Origin: Actinomycetes bacterium
GTDB taxonomy: Bacteria > Actinomycetota > Acidimicrobiia > Acidimicrobiales > Microtrichaceae
NCBI GenBank assembly: GCA_023423475.1
Contig: JAFAFN010000596.1
Span: 1 to 5,914 of the forward strand
Length of the DNA stretch: 5,914 nucleotides
Reading direction: 5' to 3'
In this document: in pieces, positions 1 to 4,832 of the stretch
Layout of the letters: each line of letters begins with the position of its first letter
Position numbering within the stretch: position 1 is the stretch's first letter
Position numbers and translations under genes: made by a program
The notes under the pieces: model-generated
Seen by the model: only the letters and a program-made list of their open reading frames with translations
What the model was told of the DNA's origin: nothing
Databases searched by the model: none

Positions 1-890
1 CGCACCGGGCGTCCACGACGGGCCAGCAGGAACCCGATGGCGAGCGGGTCGAAGTACGAGCGGTGGTTGCCGACGAGCACCGCGGGGCCGTGGGCGGGGA
101 TGTGATCGATCCCGTCGATGTCGAAGCGGACCCACGGGAAGAGCTGCGGCTGGGCGAGCATCAGCAGGGCTCGCTGCGGCTCGAGGCCGGCGAACTTGGG
201 CACACCGGCGGGCACGTCGAAGTACATCACCGGCCACCGACGCAGGGTGGCGATGCCGAGCATCCGTGGATCCGGGTTGACCGCGTGCGGATGGCCGACG
301 ATCGACAGCAGCGGGACGTCGTAGTAGCTGTCGGAGTAGGCGTAGCTCTGGTCGAGGTCGACGTCGTGGCGGAAGGCCCACTCGGCGACCGCTCTCGCCT
401 TGCCCTTGCCCCAGACGAAGTCGCCGTCGATCGTGCCGTCGAACCGGCCCTCGTGGCGGCCGTATCGGGTCGCCACGACGTCGTCGAAGCCCAGCAGCTC
501 GGCGAGCGGTGCGATCAGGTCGACCGGGGTGGTCGTCGCCATCACCAGGCGGCGACCCTCGTCGCGGTGCTCGGCGATCATCTGCTTCGCGTACGGGAGC
601 ACCGCCTCGGCCAGGGGCTCGGCCGCCCGGTCGGCCGCCGCGTGGACCAGGTCGACCGACCAGCCGCGGGAGGCTCGTGCGCCCTGGCGGCTCAGGAACA
701 TCGAGGGCCACGTCTCGCCCACCAGGTTGAACACCCCGAAGGCGATCGCCTCGAAGGGCCCGGTCGCCGACGAGAGCAGTCCGACGTGCCGGAGCGACTC
801 GCTGATGATCGGACCGCTTGCTCCAGACAGCAGCGTGCGATCCAGGTCGAAGAAGGCAGCGCCCTGGGTGCCGGTGCGACGTGAGGTCAT
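1..890 (-). CDS. HAD-IB phosphatase / 1-acylglycerol-3-phosphate acyltransferase fusion (3' part missing)
   Basis: The visible 296 residues join two domains. Residues 10-200 are a HAD subfamily IB phosphatase: motif I FDLDRTL (nucleophile D15, acid D17), motif II ATTTP (118-122), lysines K162/K164 for motif III, and motif IV YSDSYYD (D187, D191). From about residue 245 a PlsC-type acyltransferase begins, with the catalytic NHRSYFD block (H276, D281; the H-x4-D motif). The remainder lies beyond the left edge; known fusions of this type are roughly 500-600 residues (compare M. tuberculosis Rv2483c). The acyltransferase half should acylate lysophosphatidic acid at the inner membrane face; the phosphatase substrate is unknown. 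The ATG at 890-888 is the only reasonable start, because an in-frame TAG lies three codons upstream (902-900). The Shine-Dalgarno is weak. The gene lies 90 nt downstream of the small-RNA terminator on the same strand, so it either has its own promoter or depends on readthrough. Family assignment is firm. Confidence 0.93.
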   Translation of the reverse strand, partial: MTSRRTGTQGAAFFDLDRTLLSGASGPIISESLRHVGLLSSATGPFEAIAFGVFNLVGETWPSMFLSRQGARASRGWSVDLVHAAADRAAEPLAEAVLPYAKQMIAEHRDEGRRLVMATTTPVDLIAPLAELLGFDDVVATRYGRHEGRFDGTIDGDFVWGKGKARAVAEWAFRHDVDLDQSYAYSDSYYDVPLLSIVGHPHAVNPDPRMLGIATLRRWPVMYFDVPAGVPKFAGLEPQRALLMLAQPQLFPWVRFDIDGIDHIPAHGPAVLVGNHRSYFDPLAIGFLLARRGRPV

Positions 891-980
891 GTCCGGACGC
901 TACTTCCGATGGTCGTGACCGTGCCGGGCGGATGACCGCAGGAACCCGGCGTGCCGCCCGTCACAAGGCATCCGCTGGGT

Positions 981-1021
981 AAAACGGCCGAAGGACTGGC
1001 GGGGGGAGCCAGTCCTTCAGC
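981..1021 (-). terminator. Intrinsic terminator of the 6C RNA
   Basis: On the minus strand an 11-bp perfect stem (1018-1008 with 1000-990) extends by a U-G wobble and two GC pairs to 14 bp (outer bases 1021 and 987). Two bases later comes a run of four T (984-981). The loop TCCCCCC doubles as the third C-tract of the small RNA. The T-run is short, so termination may be incomplete, and some readthrough into the downstream phosphatase/acyltransferase gene is possible. Confidence 0.72.
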
Positions 1022-1110
1022 AGGTTGCGTCACCGGTTCGGGGGGGGTTGACCCGGTGACGCTGGCTCGAGGGGGACATGGGGGGGACGTCCACACCCTC
1101 GGCGTTTGTT
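981..1110 (-). ncRNA. 6C-type small RNA with three C-tract stem-loops
   Basis: Read on the minus strand, three hairpins follow one another with 5-nt linkers. Hairpin A (1101-1068) pairs CGAGGG and GGAC with GTCC and CCCTCG around a 3-nt bulge; its 11-nt loop contains C7. Hairpin B (1062-1027) has a perfect 10-bp stem (GCGTCACCGG/CCGGTGACGC) and a 16-nt loop with C8. Hairpin C (1021-987) has a 14-bp stem including one U-G wobble, a 7-nt loop with C6, and is followed by CGTTTT. The known 6C RNA family of actinobacteria is defined by stem-loops exposing six or more cytosines; the M. tuberculosis member is B11. A matched promoter (TSS about 1110) and terminator support a free ~130-nt transcript. 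The C-rich loops presumably pair with G-rich mRNA sites such as Shine-Dalgarno regions; that is inference from the family. No plausible protein-coding reading was found here. The ends are predicted only. Confidence 0.85.
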
Positions 1111-1117
1111 GATGATC

Positions 1118-1146
1118 AAGATAGCCTGGAGCAAGCAATCTGACAA
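1118..1146 (-). promoter_or_regulatory. Predicted sigma70-type promoter of the 6C RNA
   Basis: On the minus strand the -35 box TTGTCA (1146-1141, 5 of 6 consensus bases) is separated by exactly 17 bp from the -10 box TATCTT (1123-1118, 4 of 6, including both outer T and the key A). The expected start is A at 1110, seven bases past the -10 and nine bases before the first hairpin. The stretch 1105-1170 is conspicuously AT-richer than its surroundings, as expected of a promoter in a GC-rich genome. Confidence 0.62.
1119..1141. promoter_or_regulatory. Inverted repeat, candidate operator in the divergent promoter region
   Basis: The arms AGATaGC (1119-1125) and GCaATCT (1135-1141) match at six of seven positions around a 9-bp centre. 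The repeat covers the spacer between the -35 and -10 boxes predicted for the 6C RNA. Two other symmetric elements lie close by: a perfect palindrome TTGATGATCAA (1109-1119) over the predicted RNA start, and AGCGA (1146-1150) paired with TCGCT (1164-1168) just before the regulator gene. LysR-type proteins commonly bind dyads in the region they share with a divergent gene, so any of these may be its site. No binding is shown by sequence alone. Confidence 0.3.
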
Positions 1147-1173
1147 GCGAATTGTAGAGATACTCGCTATCGT
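1140..1173 (+). promoter_or_regulatory. Possible promoter elements of the LysR-type gene
   Basis: Two weak -10 candidates are seen: GATACT (1159-1164) and TATCGT (1168-1173). From the second, transcription would begin about at the ATG (1182), giving a leaderless message; this fits the absence of any Shine-Dalgarno before that ATG. CTGACA (1140-1145) resembles a -35 box but is spaced 13 or 22 bp from these -10 candidates, so the pairing is poor. CTGACA overlaps the opposite-strand -35 of the 6C RNA. Confidence 0.25.
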
Positions 1174-1181
1174 CCTCAGCG

Positions 1182-2108
1182 ATGGACCGCAAGCAGCTCC
1201 GTGCCCTGATCGCCGTCGCCGACCACCGATCGTTCTCCGCGGCGGCCCGATCGCTGTCGACGGTGCAGTCGAACGTGTCGGCCCACGTCGCCCGATTGGA
1301 GCGCGACCTCGGCGTCACCCTGATCGACCGCGCCAGCAACGAACCGACCCACGAGGGGCGGGCCGTCATCGACCGGGCCCGGCGCATCGAGACCGAGTTC
1401 GACGCACTGGACTCCGACGTCGCATCGCTGCGCGACGTCATCACCGGGTCGGTCCGTCTAGGTGTGATCGGCACGACCGCCCGCTGGTTGGTCCCTCCCC
1501 TGCTCGGCCACCTCGCCGAACGATGCCCGGAGGTCTCGGTGGTCGTCCTGGACGCCACGACCAGCTCGCTGGTCCTGAACCTGGTCTCCGGGGCGGTCGA
1601 CCTGGCGGTGGTCAACCTGCCCGTCGAGGACACCGAGCTCATCGTCGAACCGCTCTTCGACGAGGACCGGGTGCTGATCGTGCCCGCCGGCCATCCGCTG
1701 CACGACCGGGACATGGTCACCCTCGACGAGGTCGTCGACCACGAGCTGCTGCTCGAGGCTCCCGGCACCGCGTTCCGGGAGTCCCTCGAGGCGATCGCCG
1801 CCCGCAAGGGCGGACGGCTGCGCCCGAAGGCCGAGTTCGACGGCATGCGACTGCTGGCGTCGCTGGCCTTCGGTGGCTTCGGGGCCGGCATCGTGCCGGC
1901 GTCGGCCGCTCCTGCGGGCGTCGCGGGTGACTTCCGGCGACTCCCGATCGACGGCGTGCCCGGTCGCTCGGTGGGTCTGGCACGGCGTCGTCGCAGCATG
2001 TTGTCCCCCGCCCAGCGCGTCGTGGCGGCCTCGATCTCCGAGGTCGTCAGGGCCGAGGCGAGCGACATGTCGGGCATCTACCCGGCGCCGCTGCGACCCG
2101 GAGTGTGA
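1182..2108 (+). CDS. LysR-type transcriptional regulator
   Basis: This 308-residue protein has the usual length and layout of the LysR family. Residues 4-62 form the winged helix-turn-helix, starting LRALIAVADHRSFSAAARSL with the recognition helix around 26-38 (STVQSNVSAHVAR) and the wing and linker to about 85. Residues 90-292 form the periplasmic-binding-protein-like effector domain, including the typical opening GSVRLGVIGTTA and the turn LAFGGFGAGIVPA (228-240). The ATG at 1182 gives an intact helix-turn-helix at once, and there is no Shine-Dalgarno, so translation may be leaderless. The gene points away from the 6C RNA, with which it shares an AT-rich promoter region, and lies 97 nt upstream of the citrate synthase gene on the same strand. 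LysR proteins often regulate themselves and a neighbour, making the RNA and gltA candidate targets. The effector is unknown; a TCA intermediate would be a guess from context. Confidence 0.95.
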   Translation: MDRKQLRALIAVADHRSFSAAARSLSTVQSNVSAHVARLERDLGVTLIDRASNEPTHEGRAVIDRARRIETEFDALDSDVASLRDVITGSVRLGVIGTTARWLVPPLLGHLAERCPEVSVVVLDATTSSLVLNLVSGAVDLAVVNLPVEDTELIVEPLFDEDRVLIVPAGHPLHDRDMVTLDEVVDHELLLEAPGTAFRESLEAIAARKGGRLRPKAEFDGMRLLASLAFGGFGAGIVPASAAPAGVAGDFRRLPIDGVPGRSVGLARRRRSMLSPAQRVVAASISEVVRAEASDMSGIYPAPLRPGV

Positions 2109-2134
2109 ACGGCCGGCGAATTCCGACCTCGATC

Positions 2135-2163
2135 GGGGGCCGTGGGCTTCGGGGTGTCCGGGG
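2135..2163 (+). other. Four-run G tract, possible G-quadruplex upstream of gltA
   Basis: Runs of 5, 3, 4 and 4 G (2135-2139, 2144-2146, 2151-2154, 2160-2163) are separated by 4, 4 and 5 bases, which satisfies the usual G3+N1-7 quadruplex rule on the coding strand. It sits between the lysR-like stop and the predicted gltA -10 box. In DNA this GC-rich such runs can arise by chance. Confidence 0.35.
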
Positions 2164-2169
2164 AGGTCG

Positions 2170-2175
2170 TAGGAT
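2170..2175 (+). promoter_or_regulatory. Possible -10 box of gltA
   Basis: TAGGAT fits the TAnnnT pattern and would start transcription near 2182, leaving a leader of about 24 nt that contains the Shine-Dalgarno. No convincing -35 is seen (TTCGGG at 2148-2153 is the nearest, with a 16-bp spacer). The gene could instead be co-transcribed with the upstream regulator. Confidence 0.4.
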
Positions 2176-2194
2176 GCCCCTTGGACGCACATCG

Positions 2195-2208
2195 GGAGTA
2201 GACAGTTG
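2195..2208 (+). promoter_or_regulatory. Shine-Dalgarno and TTG start of gltA
   Basis: GGAG (2195-2198) lies 7 nt before TTG at 2206-2208. No in-frame ATG or GTG gives a credible alternative: the nearby ATG at 2174 is out of frame, and the citrate synthase homology begins soon after this TTG. Confidence 0.75.
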
Positions 2209-3474
2209 GCCGACAGCATCACCATCACCGACAACCGCACCGGGGAGTCCGTAGAGATCCCCATCCTGGACGGCGGCGTCGATTCCAAGCCCTGGTCCAA
2301 GCTCCTGCCGGGTGTGTGGTTCCACGATCCCTCCTTCGGCACGACGTCGGGTGTGGCCTCGGCCATCACCGAGCTCGACGGCGAGGCCGGCATCCTGCGC
2401 TACCGCGGCTACCCGATCGAGCAGCTGGCCGAGCAGTCCAGCTACCTCGAGGTCGCCTACCTCCTGATCCACGGTGACCTCCCGACGCCGGAGCAGTTCG
2501 AGGACTGGCGCTACGAGATCACCCATCACACGTTCATCCACGAGAACGTGCGCAAGCGCTTCATGGAGGGCTTCCACCACGACGCCCATCCCATGGGCAT
2601 GCTCGTGTCGACGATCGCCGCGCTGTCGACCTTCTACCCCGAGGCGAAGCAGATCGACGACCCGTCGATCGTGATGAAGCAGGTCGTCCGCCTCATCGCG
2701 AAGATGCCGACCCTCGCCGCCGGCGCCTACCGCCACAGCGTCGGCATGCCGTTCGTCTACCCGGACAACTCCCTCGACTTCGCGGCCAACTTCCTGTCGA
2801 TGATGTGGAAGACCGCCGAGCCCCGCTACGACGCCAACCCGGTGCTCGCCCGTGCCCTCGACGTGCTCTTCATCCTGCACGCGGACCACGAGCAGAACTG
2901 CTCCACGACCGCCATGCGGACCGTCGGCTCGTCCCACGCCGATCCCTACATCGCCACCGCCGCAGCGACGGCCGGCCTGTACGGACCGCGCCACGGCGGC
3001 GCGAACGAGGCCGTCATCAAGATGCTCAACACGATCGGCTCGATCGACAACGTCGAGTCCTACGTCGAGGCCGTCAAGCGTGGCGAGACCCGCCTGCAGG
3101 GCTTCGGGCACCGCGTCTACAAGAACTACGACCCCCGGGCCCGCATCATCAAGAAGACCGCGGACGAGGTCTTCGAGGTCACCGGCAAGAACCCGCTGCT
3201 CGACATCGCGCTCAAGCTCGAAGAGGTCGCCCTCAGCGACGACTACTTCGTCAGCCGCAAGCTGTACCCGAACGTCGACTTCTACTCGGGCCTGATCTAC
3301 CAGGCGATGGGCTTCCCGATGGACATGTTCACGGTGCTCTTCGCCATCCCCCGCACCGCGGGGTGGCTCGCCCACTACATCGAGCTGCTCGACCAGGACT
3401 CGCGCATCTACCGCCCGCGCCAGCTCTACGTCGGCCAGCCCGAGCGCGACTACCGCCCGATCGAGACCCGCTGA
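2206..3474 (+). CDS. gltA: Citrate synthase, type II (GltA)
   Basis: GltA condenses oxaloacetate with acetyl-CoA to citrate in the cytoplasm, the entry reaction of the TCA cycle. The 422-residue length is that of full type II enzymes. The catalytic triad of the family is present: H263 in YGPRHGGANEA, H302 in GFGHRVYKNYDPRA, and D358 in YPNVDFYSG. Substrate-site residues also stand in place, namely H225 and H228 in LHADHEQNCST, R311 and R383. The N-terminal beta-rich segment typical of the type II (Gram-negative-like, hexameric) enzymes is present at residues 1-55. Translation starts at TTG behind a well-placed GGAG. The gene follows a LysR-type regulator by 97 nt and ends 12 nt before a convergent gene. 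Nothing suggests damage. The 2-methylcitrate synthase branch is less likely, because those proteins are usually shorter (about 370-390 residues) and lack this N-terminal part. Confidence 0.97.
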   Translation: MADSITITDNRTGESVEIPILDGGVDSKPWSKLLPGVWFHDPSFGTTSGVASAITELDGEAGILRYRGYPIEQLAEQSSYLEVAYLLIHGDLPTPEQFEDWRYEITHHTFIHENVRKRFMEGFHHDAHPMGMLVSTIAALSTFYPEAKQIDDPSIVMKQVVRLIAKMPTLAAGAYRHSVGMPFVYPDNSLDFAANFLSMMWKTAEPRYDANPVLARALDVLFILHADHEQNCSTTAMRTVGSSHADPYIATAAATAGLYGPRHGGANEAVIKMLNTIGSIDNVESYVEAVKRGETRLQGFGHRVYKNYDPRARIIKKTADEVFEVTGKNPLLDIALKLEEVALSDDYFVSRKLYPNVDFYSGLIYQAMGFPMDMFTVLFAIPRTAGWLAHYIELLDQDSRIYRPRQLYVGQPERDYRPIETR

Positions 3475-3479
3475 CCCGG

Positions 3480-3496
3480 CGCCGGCTCAGCCGGCG
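3480..3496. terminator. Hairpin between convergent genes, possible bidirectional terminator
   Basis: A perfect 7-bp GC stem (CGCCGGC/GCCGGCG) encloses a 3-nt loop, TCA, which is the complement of the TGA stop of the minus-strand gene. It starts five bases after the gltA stop (3472-3474). There is no T-run on either strand, so it would act as a pause or barrier hairpin rather than a classical terminator. Confidence 0.42.
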
Positions 3497-4368
3497 AGCT
3501 CGAAGGACCCGACCAGACGTTCGTGCATCGCCCGGAGGTCGGCTTCGTCCGCGCTCCGCCCGACCACGTTGAGCTCGTAGAAGTCCGCGCCGGCGATCAC
3601 GATCCGGCTGAGGAACACGCTGTCCTCGCCCTCGATCGAGCCACGCAGCTCGAGGTCCATCTCGGTCGCCCCGGAGCCCTCGACCACGGAATGGCTCACG
3701 ACCTCGGCGCCGTCCAGGCCGAGCTCGCCGATCGCCCGCTCCACGCCGGAGGTGGCGAACGGCATCGTGTCGAAGGTCTGTCCGCCGATGACCACATCGG
3801 GGGTCCTGGCGATCGTGGCGACGAAGTTCGGGTCGCTCACCCACGCGCTGTCGAGCTGGTTCGGCATGCCGAAGGTCTCGACAGGAGCATCGACGGAACC
3901 GGAGTCGACGATGCCGGGCATGTCGACGGTGTAGCGACCGTCCGGGTGGTCGTACGAGGTCCACAGGACGTCCTCCGCGGCCAGCTCGTTGGTGGTACCG
4001 AGCAGGTTCACCACCGCGGCGAGCCCGGCGACGACCAGCAGCGGGGCCAGACAGGCCAGACCGACGATCACGAGGACCTTCTTGGTCGACGTGCGCGTGG
4101 CAGCGGGGGGCGACCCCGGGTGCGGGACACCCGGCGGGGGCACGGCGACACCCGCGGGCCAGCCGGCCGACGGCGGGACGGGTGCCCCGAACGGCGGTGG
4201 CGTCGGCGGCGCGGAGAAGCCGTGCATCGTCGCGTCGGGTGTCGAGGCACCCTGGCCCGGGGCCACGAACGCCGGCACCGGCACCTGCGTCGGCAGTTCG
4301 GCCTGGCAGACCGAGCAGCTCGTCGCGCCGTCGCTGACCAGGAACTTGCAGTACGGGCAGGTCCTCAT
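3487..4368 (-). CDS. Membrane-anchored zinc-ribbon protein of unknown function
   Basis: This 293-residue protein has three parts. Residues 4-21 form a zinc ribbon with CPYC and CSVC knuckles (C4, C7, C18, C21). Residues 29-90 are a low-complexity linker rich in proline, glycine and alanine. A single hydrophobic helix spans about 98-123, preceded by TSTKK, which by the positive-inside rule keeps the ribbon cytoplasmic and the rest outside. The outer domain (about 133-290) opens with HPDGRYTVDMPG and ends with FYELNVVGRSADE...ERLVGSFEL. That pattern resembles secreted actinobacterial domains of PsbP/LpqN-like fold, but this is a weak impression rather than an assignment. The start is certain as to frame: an in-frame TGA (4377-4375) lies two codons upstream of ATG 4368-4366. 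The gene converges on gltA and diverges from the DUF971 gene (98-nt gap), where I see no convincing promoter for it. Function is unknown; such ribbon-linker-helix layouts occur in envelope or sensor proteins. Confidence 0.85.
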   Translation of the reverse strand: MRTCPYCKFLVSDGATSCSVCQAELPTQVPVPAFVAPGQGASTPDATMHGFSAPPTPPPFGAPVPPSAGWPAGVAVPPPGVPHPGSPPAATRTSTKKVLVIVGLACLAPLLVVAGLAAVVNLLGTTNELAAEDVLWTSYDHPDGRYTVDMPGIVDSGSVDAPVETFGMPNQLDSAWVSDPNFVATIARTPDVVIGGQTFDTMPFATSGVERAIGELGLDGAEVVSHSVVEGSGATEMDLELRGSIEGEDSVFLSRIVIAGADFYELNVVGRSADEADLRAMHERLVGSFELAG

Positions 4369-4466
4369 GCCCGATCATCGACCACTTGCACCGGCAACCT
4401 GAGCCTTGGGCGGATCGAGCGCCGGTCGTCTACCCGTCGCGGCGGCCGGGATGACAGCATGCGTGC

Positions 4467-4826
4467 ATGTCGTCGCCCCCCAACGCCACCCCTGATGTCG
4501 TCGATGTGGTCGCCGATCGTTCGGCGATGGAGCTGCGGGTCTCGTTTGCGGACGGCACCTCCGGGAGCATCGGGTTGGTCGACCTGCGGCTGAACTGTCC
4601 GTGCGCCACCTGTCGCTCCCGTCGCCAGCAGGGCGAGGCGGTCTGGCCGACCACATCGGGCGATCAGACGCTCGAGCTGACCGGCGCCCAGTTCGTCGGG
4701 GCGTGGGGCCTCGGTGTCGCCTGGAACGATGGCCACGCGACGGGCATCTACCCCTTCGAATCCCTCTACCGCTGGATCGAGGCGGGCCATCCCGTGTTCC
4801 ATCCCGACTCGGGCCTCGGAGCCTGA
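4467..4826 (+). CDS. DUF971 (GBBH-like N-terminal domain) protein
   Basis: The whole 119-residue protein is one DUF971 domain, the module found at the N-terminus of gamma-butyrobetaine hydroxylase and as small stand-alone bacterial proteins. The zinc site is complete: CPCATC gives C44, C46 and C49, and H90 lies in the hallmark WNDGHATGIYPFESLYRW (86-103). The spacing parallels the Cys3-His site of human BBOX1. No catalytic domain is attached, so it is not itself a hydroxylase; stand-alone members have been linked to iron-sulfur or metal handling, but the role is not established. The ATG at 4467 has no Shine-Dalgarno. A weak CAGCAT (4455-4460) six bases upstream could be a -10 box for a leaderless message, which I consider only possible. 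It lies 3 nt upstream of the acyl-CoA dehydrogenase gene, in the same reading frame, so the two form an operon. Confidence 0.93.
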   Translation: MSSPPNATPDVVDVVADRSAMELRVSFADGTSGSIGLVDLRLNCPCATCRSRRQQGEAVWPTTSGDQTLELTGAQFVGAWGLGVAWNDGHATGIYPFESLYRWIEAGHPVFHPDSGLGA

Positions 4827-4832
4827 GGCGTG
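4818..4832 (+). promoter_or_regulatory. Shine-Dalgarno and GTG start of the acyl-CoA dehydrogenase gene
   Basis: GGAG (4818-4821), inside the last codons of the DUF971 gene, lies 8 nt before GTG at 4830-4832. The TGA of the upstream gene (4824-4826) is in the same frame, so no start further upstream is possible without readthrough. Confidence 0.75.

Noticed and set aside
63..884. Long plus-strand open frame opposite the HAD/PlsC gene
   Set aside because: The minus-strand frame carries all HAD motifs and the acyltransferase H-x4-D motif; the plus-strand product is low-complexity and resembles no family. It is an antisense shadow, common at this GC content.
990..1018. Hairpin taken as a terminator for plus-strand transcription
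   Set aside because: No gene on the plus strand ends upstream of it, and the T-run follows the hairpin only on the minus strand.
1001..1086. Plus-strand G-quadruplex from G6, G8, G5 and G7 runs
   Set aside because: The runs are separated by 33, 23 and 4 bases, mostly too long for a standard quadruplex, and each of the G6, G8 and G7 runs sits in the loop of a well-paired hairpin. The C-loop RNA on the other strand explains the pattern better.
887..2077. Minus-strand open frame of 396 codons across the 6C RNA and the LysR-type gene
   Set aside because: It runs antisense to a clear LysR-type protein and through the structured RNA, and the product is rich in Ser, Arg and Thr with no recognisable domain.
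2047..3375. Minus-strand open frame of 442 codons opposite gltA
   Set aside because: The opposite strand encodes an intact citrate synthase with all catalytic residues; the antisense product is repetitive in Val, Gly, Asp and Arg and has no motif.
3523..4593. Plus-strand open frame opposite the zinc-ribbon gene
   Set aside because: The product is Arg/Gly/His-rich without domains, whereas the minus strand gives a zinc ribbon, linker and membrane helix, and the frame overlaps the DUF971 gene out of register.
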